A DNA stretch of 64,000 nt, taken from G963663525 sp963663525 (GTDB lineage: Bacteria; Myxococcota_A; SURF-8; G963663525). The translations under genes were made by a program, and so were the position numbers. The notes beneath the pieces were generated by a model that searched no databases, had not been told where the DNA came from, and worked only from the letters and a program-made list of their open reading frames with translations. The stretch's first letter is position 1, and every line of letters begins with the position of its first letter. Positions 17,558-26,677 of the stretch are shown here, piece by piece. Location: contig CAXXHC010000001.1 of assembly GCA_963663525.2 (NCBI GenBank), positions 868,001 through 932,000 on the forward strand. Reading direction: 5' to 3'.

Positions 17558-18561
17558 GCTGGAACCGCATTCCCCATCAGCCCCGCGTGGTCGAAATTCT
17601 GCGACGCACGCTGAAAAACGGTCGGGGATCGCACGCTTACCTGTTTTGCGGACCGGAAGGGGCGGGCAAGCTGCGGGCGGCGATCGTGCTAGCCCAGGCA
17701 CTCAACTGCCTGGAAACTCCCGACGATCCCTGCGGTCGCTGTCTCGCCTGTACGAAACTCGCTCGTAGTGAGAATCCCGAAAACGTGCTGCATCCGGACC
17801 TCGTTCACCTGCGTGCGGAACGGGAGGGCGGGCCGATCCGTGTGGCGCAGATCCGCGAATTCATTGCAGGATTCGCCCATGCGCCACTGGAAGCGCGTCA
17901 CCGCGTGGTACTGATTCACGATGCCGACCGCCTGAACTTGGACAGCCAGAACACGTTGCTTAAAACGCTGGAGGAACCCGCTCAGGGATTGCGCACGGTG
18001 TTCATTCTGCTTACCGCGCGCCCGCATCTGCTGCTGGATACCATACACAGCCGAGTCCGCGTGATTCCTTTCGATCCCGTGGCGCTGGAGACCATCGAAC
18101 GTCGCCTGGTCGAGGAACTGGGTGTCGATCCCGCCAAGGCGCGCATCGCGGCGGCGTTGTCCGGCGGAGGGATTGCACGTGCGGAAGAAATCGCCCGGGG
18201 ACCGTTGATCGAAGGCCGGGATATCTGGCTGAACGCCTGGACGAAAGGTGTTCACGGCGCGGTGGAGGATTTCGAGGCCGAAGTTGCCGGGGCGCGAGGA
18301 AAGCTTGAAAGCGTCTGGCGTATCGAGCTTTTGCAGTCCTGGTATCGCGATGTTTTCCTGCTGGCGCTCGGTGGAGATGAGCGGCTCGTGATCCACGGCG
18401 ACCGTCTTCAGGCTCTGCGTGAGGAAGCCTCTCGTATCGGTGCCGTAGAGGCGGCGAAAAAGGTGGAGCGTTTGCAAGCCCTGCGTGAAACGTTGGAATT
18501 CAATGCGCGGGGGGACATCGGCCTCGAAACGATACTCGCGCAGGATACTGCGAGGCGGTAG
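17554..18561 (+). CDS. holB: DNA polymerase III delta' subunit-like clamp-loader ATPase
   Basis: A 335-residue AAA+ clamp-loader protein. The P-loop is GPEGAGKL, with Leu where Ser/Thr is usual, as expected of delta', which need not hydrolyse ATP. The zinc module (CLETPDDPCGRCLAC) follows. HDADRLNLDSQNTLLKTLEEP contains the conserved box V/VI region. The start ATG overlaps the epmA-like stop (ATGA at 17554-17557). It works with gamma/tau and delta to load the beta clamp. The gene ends the four-gene plus-strand run, and a hairpin terminator follows it. Confidence 0.88.
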   Translation: MSWNRIPHQPRVVEILRRTLKNGRGSHAYLFCGPEGAGKLRAAIVLAQALNCLETPDDPCGRCLACTKLARSENPENVLHPDLVHLRAEREGGPIRVAQIREFIAGFAHAPLEARHRVVLIHDADRLNLDSQNTLLKTLEEPAQGLRTVFILLTARPHLLLDTIHSRVRVIPFDPVALETIERRLVEELGVDPAKARIAAALSGGGIARAEEIARGPLIEGRDIWLNAWTKGVHGAVEDFEAEVAGARGKLESVWRIELLQSWYRDVFLLALGGDERLVIHGDRLQALREEASRIGAVEAAKKVERLQALRETLEFNARGDIGLETILAQDTARR

Positions 18562-18628
18562 CCGTCGCGTTTTTCCGTGCCAATCCCGCCAATCCATTCC
18601 GATTTTTCACAAAAAGAAACGAAACGAT

Positions 18629-18660
18629 ACGAAACAGCGTGTTTCGTCTTACTTTTTCGA
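18629..18660 (+). terminator. Intrinsic terminator after holB
   Basis: An 8-bp perfect stem ACGAAACA / TGTTTCGT with a GCG loop is followed by CTTACTTTTT. It overlaps the stop of the convergent xerD gene by a few bases and ends the plus-strand operon. Confidence 0.65.
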
Positions 18661-19572
18661 CTTCGTTTCGCGGGGATGGCTCCGGCGGAAATCGCGGTCG
18701 ATGCGTTCGAGATCGAGGTGGGTATAGATTTCGGTGGTGGAGATGTCTTCGTGCCCCAGCAATGCCTGCACGCTACGAAGGTCCGCGCCTCCGGCCAGAA
18801 GATGGGAGGCGAAGCTGTGGCGCAGCACGTGCGGCGAGACGTGGGCACCCAATCCCGCCTTTAGCGCCTGCTGCTTGAGCATCTGCCAGACCGCCTGACG
18901 GCTCAGCGCCTTGCCGCTGCGGCTGAGAAATACGGTTTCGGTGGGCTTTTTCACGAGACGTTCGCGGAATTCCTTCAGGTAGCCTTCCAACTCCTCCGAC
19001 GCCACCTGTCCCAGCGGAACGAGGCGTTCCTTGTGGCCTTTGCCCAGCACCCGTAAAATTCCGGCGTCCAGGTCCACCCGATCCAAGGTGAGCGCACACA
19101 GTTCGGAGACACGAAGCCCGGACGCGTAAAGCAGTGCAACCATTGCCGCGTCTCGCCGACCCAGCGGGGTGCTCCGGTCGGCGACTTCCATCAGTGCTTC
19201 GATATCCTCGCGGCTGAGCAATTCGGGTAGCGGCTTGCCGATTTTCGGTGCGTCGATGCGCTCGGTCGGGTTTTCGTCGGTCCATTCCCGTTCCAGAAGG
19301 TGCCGGTGAAAACCCTTGATCGACGACAGCATACGTGCCCTGGAACGGGCCGCCAGGCCATCGTTGGCGAGCCGGGACATAAAGCGGCGGATGCGTTCGG
19401 CGGTGGCTGCCTCAAGCGGAACTTCGTGATTTTCCTGGGTTTCCTCGGCCAGAAAGGCAAGGTAGCGAGTCAGATCTCGCCGGTATGCTTCGGTGGATTT
19501 CGGGGAAAGACGGCGCTCGACCTTGAGAAACACCATGTAGCGATCGAGAGCCTGGTCCAGCGTGACGTTCAC
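18649..19572 (-). CDS. xerD: Site-specific tyrosine recombinase XerD-like
   Basis: A 307-residue tyrosine recombinase with the SAM-like N-terminal domain and all catalytic residues: Arg154 (ASGLRVSE), Lys178 (LGKGHKER), His248 and Arg251 (SPHVLRHSF), His274 (LLGHEDI) and nucleophile Tyr283 (TEIYTH). Length and motifs fit XerC/XerD, which resolve chromosome dimers at dif. It is closer in style to XerD, and no other Xer is in view. It is not next to integron or phage genes, so a housekeeping role is likelier than an integrase. It may be co-transcribed with the secreted protein and ArsR genes just upstream, with a 15-base gap. Confidence 0.9.
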   Translation of the reverse strand: MNVTLDQALDRYMVFLKVERRLSPKSTEAYRRDLTRYLAFLAEETQENHEVPLEAATAERIRRFMSRLANDGLAARSRARMLSSIKGFHRHLLEREWTDENPTERIDAPKIGKPLPELLSREDIEALMEVADRSTPLGRRDAAMVALLYASGLRVSELCALTLDRVDLDAGILRVLGKGHKERLVPLGQVASEELEGYLKEFRERLVKKPTETVFLSRSGKALSRQAVWQMLKQQALKAGLGAHVSPHVLRHSFASHLLAGGADLRSVQALLGHEDISTTEIYTHLDLERIDRDFRRSHPRETKSKK

Positions 19573-19587
19573 GGCGCGGCCCCGGTC

Positions 19588-20280
19588 TCACTTCTTTCGG
19601 ACGATGCCGTCATGGTGGTCGTGCCCGGTCAGAGAAATGGTTTCCTCTTCGTTGAAATGACTCATGAATCCGTGATCCTGCACGTCGATCAGCAGCAGTT
19701 CGGTTTCACCTTCCTTGGCTTTGACCAACCCGCCGAAAGGGGCATCCGCCGAAATCCAGAGCGTGCGTGGTTTGCCATCGGGTGAAGTTAGGGTCACGCG
19801 GCGGCAGTTGAAAGCCCCGGCGGGGGTTTCGAGACGTTCCTCGGCTTCAAGGCGTTTTTCAACCGGTGGCGGTGGGTCGTTTTTCACAGGAGGATCGACC
19901 GCCAGAGGTGGGTGATCCGCGATTTTCAACTCGAACGCACCGAGCTTGCCGGAACCGTCCAGCAGGCGGATCTGCATCCTCCAGGCCACGGGGGTTTCGT
20001 CGGGAAACTGGGTCTGGATTTCCAGCCAGGCTGCACCGAAAGGCGCAGAACGATGGATCAAACCGACGACCGTTTCCCGGTCGGGGGTTGTGCCGTCATC
20101 GCTGTGTACGCGATAGCGCGCCCATTGCCCGAGCTTGACCTCCACTTTGGCCAGGGGGAGGTCAAGCAGTGCCTGGATGGCGGTTGAAGGTGTGGGGACC
20201 TCCGCCAGCGAGAAAGAGGGGCCGAGCGCGAAAAGGGCGAGCAATAAAGCCGCCCATCTCGCGTAATACGGCTTAGCCAT
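19588..20280 (-). CDS. Exported protein of unknown function
   Basis: A 230-residue protein with a Sec signal peptide (YYARWAALLLALFALGPSF, cleavage near LAE). The mature part is beta-rich, with LGQWARYRVHSDDGTTPDRE and ETPAGAFNCRRVTLTSPDGK phrases resembling the lipocalin-like DUF3108 type of periplasmic protein. A Pro-rich linker (PPVKNDPPPPVEKR) divides it. The C-terminus is His/Asp-rich (TGHDHHDG) and could bind a metal. It lies 9 bases after the ArsR gene, so the regulator may control it. No enzyme motif is seen. Confidence 0.7.
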   Translation of the reverse strand: MAKPYYARWAALLLALFALGPSFSLAEVPTPSTAIQALLDLPLAKVEVKLGQWARYRVHSDDGTTPDRETVVGLIHRSAPFGAAWLEIQTQFPDETPVAWRMQIRLLDGSGKLGAFELKIADHPPLAVDPPVKNDPPPPVEKRLEAEERLETPAGAFNCRRVTLTSPDGKPRTLWISADAPFGGLVKAKEGETELLLIDVQDHGFMSHFNEEETISLTGHDHHDGIVRKK

Positions 20281-20289
20281 GATGAAAAA

Positions 20290-20583
20290 TCAGTGTTCGT
20301 GGGGAGATAGCACTCCCATCAGTTCCCGCACGGTGGGATGGGAAACCGAGTACGTGACTTTCGTGCCGTTGCGCACGCCGTTGACGATTCCGCGGCTTTT
20401 GAGCAATGCCAGGTGCTGGGAAACCGTCGCTTGAGGCATGTCGAGCTTGGTCCATATTTCCTTGACGTTTGAAGACTGGTCCAGCAATCCGTGGACGATT
20501 CGAAGACGAATCGGATGCGCTAGTACTTTCAATAGGTCGGCTTCGTGTTGAAAATTGATCTCGAAAGACTTCGCCTGTGCCAT
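20290..20583 (-). CDS. ArsR-family winged-helix repressor
   Basis: A 97-residue protein with the ArsR/SmtB winged helix: LLKVLAHPIRLRIVHGLL, then the recognition helix region MPQATVSQHLALLKSRGIV. It has no Cys residues and no CxC metal box, so metal sensing by the classical alpha3 site is unlikely. Other ArsR proteins sense redox state or small molecules, or act constitutively. GGAGG lies about 10 bases before the start. It heads a run with the exported protein and xerD and is probably autoregulated from the AT-rich region upstream. Confidence 0.9.
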   Translation of the reverse strand: MAQAKSFEINFQHEADLLKVLAHPIRLRIVHGLLDQSSNVKEIWTKLDMPQATVSQHLALLKSRGIVNGVRNGTKVTYSVSHPTVRELMGVLSPHEH

Positions 20584-20708
20584 GATGAATGTGCCTCCAT
20601 TCCAACGTTACTGCCAGCATAAAAGAGCGGATGGCTCAGTCATGCAACTTCTGTGTGTCGGTTGAACTAGCAAAACCATATGTCTGAAAAGAACAAGAAA
20701 AACCACAT

Positions 20709-20740
20709 GTATTAATTTTACACTATTTGCTTTTTGTCAA
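20709..20740 (-). promoter_or_regulatory. Candidate sigma-70 promoter for the arsR run
   Basis: In an AT-rich stretch, a perfect TTGACA (minus strand, 20740-20735) is followed after 16-18 bases by AAATTA/AATTAA. The -10 is poor, so this is tentative. It lies about 130 bases before the arsR start in a 352-base gap (20584-20935) that otherwise holds nothing I can identify. Confidence 0.3.
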
Positions 20741-20935
20741 TACAATTTCGGCAAATTTGTTATACACCAATCGACCGGAATTGCTTTTGGGCAGGTTTTC
20801 ATTTTTCGTTACTTCCCGTCGACGCCCTTATAGCAGGGTCGGAAGAAAATGTAAACGTCGCTTGCCGATTATTTGCCCCGGAAATCCCGTGAAGTCCTCA
20901 GGGCATGGCAGGCCTGCCTCAAATCGTGGGAAACC

Positions 20936-22231
20936 TCAGATCGTCGCCGGGCGGTTGATCTGGTATTCCTTGATTTTTTTGTACAGCGTGACGCGGGAAA
21001 TCCCAAGGATTTCCGAAGCGCGTTTGATGTTCCAGTTGGTTAAACGCAACATACGGCGGATGTGTTGCTCTTCCACCTGTTGCAGCGTCATCGGTTTCAC
21101 CTCGACGCGGTTGATTTTCTTCGTGACGGGGTCGATGGGCAGATAGATTTCGAGATCCTTCGTGCTGATGAGTTCGTCGCCGCTGGTGACGGCCACCCGG
21201 CTGACGACGCTGCCTAGTTCCACCAGGTTACCCGGCCAGTCGTAGGATTTGAGCAGGGCGAGGGATTCCTCGCTGAAGGCTTTCGCACCGGGATCGCCGA
21301 ACTCGTCCACGCAGTACTTGCGCAGATAATCCACCGCGAGAACGGGGATGTCTTCCGGACGTTCCCGAAGCGAGGGAAGATTGATGGAAAATACGTTGAG
21401 GCGGTAGTAAAAATCCTCGCGGAACTCCCCGGTATGCACGAGGTTTTCCAGGGACTGCGAACTGGCGGCGATCAGGCGGACGTTGGCTTTGTGGCTTCGG
21501 AGTCCACCGGCCCGCACGTAAGAACGCTCGGTAAGCAAACGCAGCATTTTCAACTGATTGGCCGGAACGAGGTGGTTGACCTCGTCGAGGAACAATGAAC
21601 CCTTGGCCGCCTGTTCGAGAAATCCCGGGGCGGAGTGGCCTTCGTTGTCGCGGTCGTCCGCCCCGAACATCTCGGAATGGAAACTTTCCTGCGGCAGCAG
21701 ACGGCAGTTGACGGCCACGAAAGGATGGTCGGCCCGCGAGGAAAGCTCGTGAATGGCCTGTGCCACCTGTTCTTTCCCGGTTCCGGCCTCTCCGATAATC
21801 AGTACGGTGGAGTCGTAGCGGGAAACGGTGCGGATCAGCTCGAAGACGATCTTCATCTTTTCATCGACGCCGATCATGCCCCCGAAGAACTTTTCGCGCA
21901 CGGCGTGCAGGCTTTCGACCACGTGGCTGTTTTCGGCCAGCAATTCCCGGATCGCTTCGAGCAATCCCCCGCGCCCGCCGTCCACGAGCCGGTAGCCGTT
22001 GCCGCCGGGAATGGCCAGTTCTTCCACCACTTCCTGCTCGATCATCGGCTTGAGGCAGGCAATGACGTCCTTGATGAGAATGCCTGTCAGCTTGGAAAGG
22101 TTGGAAGCATTGTAGACACGGGAAGATTCCTTGCTGAACAGCGCAAGCAAATGCAGCCGAAGAGGCGACTGCATCTGATGATACATCGTGGAACCTTTTT
22201 TCAGAATTTCCGTCCAGTTTTTTTCTGCCAT
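20936..22231 (-). CDS. NtrC-like AAA+ regulator without GAFTGA
   Basis: A 431-residue protein. The N-terminal ~115 residues look like a winged-helix sensory domain (LRLHLLALFSKESSRVYNAS), not a receiver. The AAA+ domain has Walker A GEAGTGKE (147-154) and Walker B GSLFLDEVNH. A Fis-type HTH closes it (NIKRASEILGISRVTLYKKI). The loop that should read GAFTGA and contact sigma-54 is replaced at residues 191-201 by a DDRDNEGHSAP stretch. Regulators lacking GAFTGA (TyrR-like and some NtrC proteins) act with sigma-70 RNA polymerase or as repressors, so sigma-54 activation is unlikely. It stands alone, facing away from the FHA gene. Confidence 0.88.
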   Translation of the reverse strand: MAEKNWTEILKKGSTMYHQMQSPLRLHLLALFSKESSRVYNASNLSKLTGILIKDVIACLKPMIEQEVVEELAIPGGNGYRLVDGGRGGLLEAIRELLAENSHVVESLHAVREKFFGGMIGVDEKMKIVFELIRTVSRYDSTVLIIGEAGTGKEQVAQAIHELSSRADHPFVAVNCRLLPQESFHSEMFGADDRDNEGHSAPGFLEQAAKGSLFLDEVNHLVPANQLKMLRLLTERSYVRAGGLRSHKANVRLIAASSQSLENLVHTGEFREDFYYRLNVFSINLPSLRERPEDIPVLAVDYLRKYCVDEFGDPGAKAFSEESLALLKSYDWPGNLVELGSVVSRVAVTSGDELISTKDLEIYLPIDPVTKKINRVEVKPMTLQQVEEQHIRRMLRLTNWNIKRASEILGISRVTLYKKIKEYQINRPATI

Positions 22232-22751
22232 GGCGATCTTTTTTAAGTTATTGAACGAATTTTAGTGGAATAAACTCCCCTCGTTAATATTTTTAACAAA
22301 ACAAAAAGGGAAAGTCAATTATTTATGAACGATTCCAGAGAAGTTGTTTTTGCATTTTTTAACGATGTAATAGAAAACCCCAGGGCCGGTGTTTGTTTTG
22401 TTTTCAAGTTCCGTTAGTCTACCATTTTTGTTCTATAAATAAACTTTACTTTTTCATCGTCTCCTAACGTATTGTTTCGGAATTCTCGCTAAATCGGGTT
22501 TTCGATGTTTAGAAATTTGAACGAGTCCTGCGTGTGTCGGGATAGAGTGTACGGAAGTCTTTCAGGTCAACGAAGACGAGCGACTGCAATCACTCGCCGA
22601 ATTCGCCGTTTTGCGTGGTCGGGCGATTGACATTTTGCGCCTGGAATTCTATCTTGAAAAAGAATGATGGGATGCCCTGGATCGCCAATCGCCGATCGAT
22701 TGCCCCGCATGTGGATGCAACGATCTGTTTAAACCGAAAAAAGGGGGGCTT
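22232..22751. other. 520-base gap: divergent promoter region and a possible gene remnant
   Basis: The left half is AT-rich. On the minus strand TTGACT (22318-22313), 17 bases and TAAAAA form a weak promoter for the AAA+ regulator. On the plus strand, bases 22521-22751 form an open frame in phase with the FHA gene except for one TGA at 22665-22667. The frame encodes a plausible helical segment and a Cys cluster CPACGC just before the FHA start. There is no ATG/GTG in that frame, so it reads as a decayed gene end or a lost zinc-ribbon leader rather than a live gene. Confidence 0.35.
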
Positions 22752-23534
22752 ATGGCCCAACTCGTTGTGGAATTCGAATCCGAAGCCCTTTTCGCCATCA
22801 CGTTGGAACCAGGCCGGGAATACTTCATCGGTCGCAGTTCGCAAACGGACATCGTGCTTAGCGATACGTCTGTCTCGCGCCACCATGCCATGCTGTTTCA
22901 GCAGTTGGGGGAGTGGACGATCGAGAACCAGTCCAAAACCAACCGTACGTACGTCAACGGCAAACCGATCGACCGGATCGCATTGCACGACGGCGACCAT
23001 GCGACGATTGGACGGTATACCGTCAAGTTCCATGAATTCGCCGATACAGCGTCGTTTTCGAGCGAAAATACCTCAACCGAAGCCCGTTCCGCCGCCGTCG
23101 CCAGCCAGAAAACCACGGTGATCGGCATGGACGAATTCATTCAGGGCGAGGACAATCCTTTCGAAAAAACGTCGATGATGCAGGGCAAGCAGCTTGAAAT
23201 GATCCGCCAGCAGATTCGCGAACGCGCCAAGCCGCACTTTCAAGCGCTGACGTATATGGAAAAATATCGCTACCTGATGGAAAAGGACCAGATGGTGCTG
23301 GGCAGCGATCCGTCGGCGGATCTGCACTTCGAAGGCGGGAAGTTTTTGAAGGAGATCGAGATCGTCGTGAAGCGTGCGGAAAACGGCTATACCGTGGAAC
23401 ATCGCAAGGGTTTGGGGTCGCTCTACGTGAACGACGAAAAAGTCGGCAAAAACGATGTACATGAACTCAAGGGAGGCGACGTGCTGAAGATCGGCCCGCA
23501 CAAACTCAAATTCGTGGTGGCGGGTGCCAAATAG
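22752..23534 (+). CDS. Protein with two FHA-type domains
   Basis: A 260-residue cytosolic protein. Residues about 1-95 form a canonical forkhead-associated domain: GREYFIGRSSQTDIVL, VSRHHAML and TNRTYVNGKPID, which together bind phosphothreonine. A linker rich in Ser/Thr and Gln follows. Residues about 170-258 form a second, diverged FHA-like fold (MVLGSDPSADLHF, GLGSLYVNDEKV, GGDVLKIG) whose His/Arg signature is missing. An AAGGGGGG ribosome site lies just before the ATG. Such proteins read out Ser/Thr kinase signalling, but no kinase is in the window. The next genes are HEAT-repeat proteins, which may be partners. Confidence 0.88.
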   Translation: MAQLVVEFESEALFAITLEPGREYFIGRSSQTDIVLSDTSVSRHHAMLFQQLGEWTIENQSKTNRTYVNGKPIDRIALHDGDHATIGRYTVKFHEFADTASFSSENTSTEARSAAVASQKTTVIGMDEFIQGEDNPFEKTSMMQGKQLEMIRQQIRERAKPHFQALTYMEKYRYLMEKDQMVLGSDPSADLHFEGGKFLKEIEIVVKRAENGYTVEHRKGLGSLYVNDEKVGKNDVHELKGGDVLKIGPHKLKFVVAGAK

Positions 23535-24148
23535 ATCTTCCATCCGAATCTGCCTGTCGAGTTCATTGTCTCTTTCGTCAGGGTTTGAATGTGGGGGAAG
23601 TCTCTGTTTTTTCAGGAAAATATGGATTTGATAATATTCACCCGACCTTCGTTTTCTCCAACCCACTGTAGCGGCGAGGTGTAAACCTGCCGTGCTTTCG
23701 GTTCTTTTCCGGCTACATTTCTTTCCGTTTGTTCTTTGAATTTTCCCGACGTTATTATTCCCATCCTGGGGTGTTCGATTTCCTTAACGAGAGTGGACTT
23801 TTTCAGTTTCCTCTGTTATGATAACAAATGAATTGTTAGGAAATTGGAAACCATTGCCCGGATATTCCGAACAAATCGTGACGAGGGCCGAAAATGAGTG
23901 TGCTTTCGCGTGGTTGGAGGGACGTTGCCGTGTTTTCGTCCTTGGGGCGTGGGCTCGGAAACGTTTCTCGTGCATCGCGCGAGATTTTTGTGTAAAGGCT
24001 TCGAAAGGATTTTCGGCGAAAAAGTACCGGCTGGCCGGTTTGAATCATCGTTTCACGGCGGGAAGTTTCCGTTCGTAATTTCAAGTAAACGGGTTTCGCG
24101 TCTGCCAAGGCTGGGCGCGTTCCACGACCGTGGCGTAAGGAGTTGAGT
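23535..24148. other. 614-base gap without a recognisable gene
   Basis: No open frame here has plausible codon use or a good start. A degenerate arm (about 23672-23697, GTAGCGGCGAGG...) of the small hairpin repeat at 11512-11609 is present. The last 100 bases before the HEAT-repeat gene presumably carry its promoter; no clear -10/-35 pair stands out. Confidence 0.5.
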
Positions 24149-26491
24149 ATGCCGTTCAAGCGCCTTTGGACCCCCGGCGAGCAAAGCGGGGGAACGATCA
24201 CCCTACCTCTCGAACTCTCCAATCTCGCAACGGAATTCGTCATCGCGACGCGGGCGATGGCCGTGGCGTTGGGTATGTACCCTCCTGGATCCGCCGCCGT
24301 GAAAAACGCGGCTACCAAGGTATCCGGCGTGTTGGGCAAATTGTTCGAACGAGTCAACAGCATCACGTTCAGCGAAACCCAGGGCATGTTGCTTGTCGAT
24401 GGCAAGCATCTGGACGAAAAGGACTCCAAACGGGATCCGGTCGTCGATTTTCTGCGTTCCATAATGGAACGCAATATCAAGAGCATCACCTACAAAAAAG
24501 GGACAACCGACGACGAACTCATTCAATTCAACTCGTTGTTGGGTCTCAAACCCGCCGAGATGGAAAAAGTGGGGGAGATCAACCGGCATCTGTCTTCACT
24601 GGGTGTGCGCAACATCACAGTGGATGCACAGGTTTACCAGGCGACCCAAGAAGAGGACATCAAAGACGAACTGCGCGAGGCGACAAAGAATTCCGTAACC
24701 CTGACGCGGGAAGATTACGAGAAATACAAAGCGATTTTCGATGACTACGAGCAATTGCGCTCGTTGATAGACGGTTTTCTGGGCGAATTCCTCGATGAGG
24801 AGGAAGCACTCGATGGCGTGGATCGCCTGAATAAAATGCGGGAGATTTTCACACGCATCGGCAGTGTGTATAAAATCACCCAGACCGATCAGGAAGGCAA
24901 CGATATGGTCGCCGCCGTGCGCCAGAGCATGGCCCGGCTCGATCCCCGGGATGTGGCCATAACGACCATCGACCAACTCGGCCAGCCCGACGAGTTGTCA
25001 AAGAGGGTTCTAAGCGAAGATTTCATCGAAGATTTCGGAGAGGGACGTTCCCTCGACCTGGCGGCGGCTATGTTGGATCACGCCTACGAGTCCAGCGTGG
25101 AACTCCCGGCGATGCCGCGCAGCGAACTGCAACGCAAAGTCGGTGGCGTGCGCGAAGGTATCAAGTTCATCGTCAAAGCCACCAAGGATCGCGAAAACTT
25201 CCCGGAGATCGGCAAGAAGCTGCTCGAATCCGGAGTGGCGCGAGGGAAGTTCGCCGAACAGATTCAGCAACGCATCACCTATCATGAAAAACGCCGTCAA
25301 ATCAAGGACATGCTCAAGATCGTCCTCGAAGACGGCAGCATCAGCACCACCGGCTTGAGAATGAGCGTGGCCAACCTGGAAAAATTCCCGGAAGCCATGT
25401 ACAGCCAGGTGGAATCGGAAATGAAAACCGGGATGCCCTCGCTGCTCGACCTGCCGGAAGCCTCGCTGATGGTGGAGAAGCTGGAAGGTATCTTGCGGGC
25501 CGAAACGGAGCCATCCCCCCGGTTCGAAACGTTTCTGTCGCTTGCCGTAAGTTTCACGAGAGAAGCGTTGCGCCACGCGCGCATGGATCTTTCCCTGCCG
25601 ATGGTCGAGTTGTGGATGGAATTCGCCGGAGAGGCCAGCACCCGGCCTCCGGATCTTCAGCGGGCGGCGGCGTCCAAAATAGCGGAGGTTTTCGACGAGG
25701 AGGTAATTTCCTTGATGGTTGTGCATCTTCCGCAACTCAAGGACGAAAACCTCGCACGCTTCAATTCGATCTGCGAGCTCGCGGTGGAATACCTGCTTCA
25801 GCCATTGTTCGAGAATTTGAAAACGAGCGAGGATCGCCGAGTGCGTTCGGCCCTGCTGAAGTTGTTGCCGAACCTGGGGACAGAGGTGCTTTCCAAAGCG
25901 AAAAGCGAAATCGCGGAAGAGGGCAATCCCTGGTATGTCATGCGCAACATGGCGCTTCTGGTCGTCGAGACCGGTGAATTTTACGATGTCCAGGACATCG
26001 TGCATCTGATGGACCACGAAGACGCCCGGGTGCGCAAGGAAGTGCTTAAAGGAGCACAGAAATACCCCGACGAGGATTTCGGCGATGTGCTGAACAAGGG
26101 TATGAACGACAGCGACTCGGCCAACAAGCGCCTGGCGATTTCCCTTCTGGGAAGCGCGAAAGATCCCAAGGCCGTTCCGATGCTGGCCCAGATTCTCGCC
26201 AAGCGTACGAAAGTCCAGAAAGAAGAATCCGAGCCGGTCCAGATCGAGGCGGTCAATGCCCTCGTCAAAATCGGCACGCCCGAATGCGTGGACATCCTCA
26301 TCGACGTGGTCACCAAAGAGGGTTTGCTCGGTACCAAGCAATCCAAGTCTGTTCCCGTGCGCGCCAAGGCTTGCATGGCGTTGGGGCAGTTGGGAAATCC
26401 GAAGGCCAAAGATACGTTGGCCAAGGCGGCCAAGGATTCCGCCGCAGATGTGGCGCAAACTGCGAAAATGGCTTTGCAGCGTTTGAAGTAA
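24149..26491 (+). CDS. Large HEAT-repeat protein, paralog 1
   Basis: A 780-residue cytosolic protein. The ATG at 24149 has AAGGAG six bases upstream; an upstream in-frame TTG adds only two residues. The N-terminal ~160 residues contain the motif LGMYPPGSAAVKNAA, shared with the paralog downstream. The middle is helical and charged, and residues about 530-780 form HEAT/PBS-type repeats (RALLKLLPNLGTEVL, ARVRKEVLKGAQKYP, RLAISLLGSAKDPKAVPML, ALGQLGNPKAKDTLAKAA). HEAT arrays are protein-binding scaffolds. No enzymatic motif is seen. Its neighbours (FHA protein, NtrC response regulator) suggest a regulatory or motility/secretion-linked scaffold. Function unknown. Confidence 0.82.
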   Translation: MPFKRLWTPGEQSGGTITLPLELSNLATEFVIATRAMAVALGMYPPGSAAVKNAATKVSGVLGKLFERVNSITFSETQGMLLVDGKHLDEKDSKRDPVVDFLRSIMERNIKSITYKKGTTDDELIQFNSLLGLKPAEMEKVGEINRHLSSLGVRNITVDAQVYQATQEEDIKDELREATKNSVTLTREDYEKYKAIFDDYEQLRSLIDGFLGEFLDEEEALDGVDRLNKMREIFTRIGSVYKITQTDQEGNDMVAAVRQSMARLDPRDVAITTIDQLGQPDELSKRVLSEDFIEDFGEGRSLDLAAAMLDHAYESSVELPAMPRSELQRKVGGVREGIKFIVKATKDRENFPEIGKKLLESGVARGKFAEQIQQRITYHEKRRQIKDMLKIVLEDGSISTTGLRMSVANLEKFPEAMYSQVESEMKTGMPSLLDLPEASLMVEKLEGILRAETEPSPRFETFLSLAVSFTREALRHARMDLSLPMVELWMEFAGEASTRPPDLQRAAASKIAEVFDEEVISLMVVHLPQLKDENLARFNSICELAVEYLLQPLFENLKTSEDRRVRSALLKLLPNLGTEVLSKAKSEIAEEGNPWYVMRNMALLVVETGEFYDVQDIVHLMDHEDARVRKEVLKGAQKYPDEDFGDVLNKGMNDSDSANKRLAISLLGSAKDPKAVPMLAQILAKRTKVQKEESEPVQIEAVNALVKIGTPECVDILIDVVTKEGLLGTKQSKSVPVRAKACMALGQLGNPKAKDTLAKAAKDSAADVAQTAKMALQRLK

Positions 26492-26677
26492 GTGACACCG
26501 AGGCGGCGGTCATCAGGCATTGGGGAAGAAAGCGTTGAAAATCACCCGGAAGAAACACACTCCTCGTTGCAGACGGCATCCCGCTGTCCCCGGTTTTTCG
26601 TAATCGGTCGATGCCTTTTCCGGAGCCCTCCAGAAAAAGCTCGTTTGGCAACCTCGTAACTCGTGGAAAGACCGCCC

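Noticed and set aside
22665..22667. A second candidate selenocysteine TGA
   Set aside because: No redox motif surrounds it, no start codon exists in the frame and no homologous Cys position is known.
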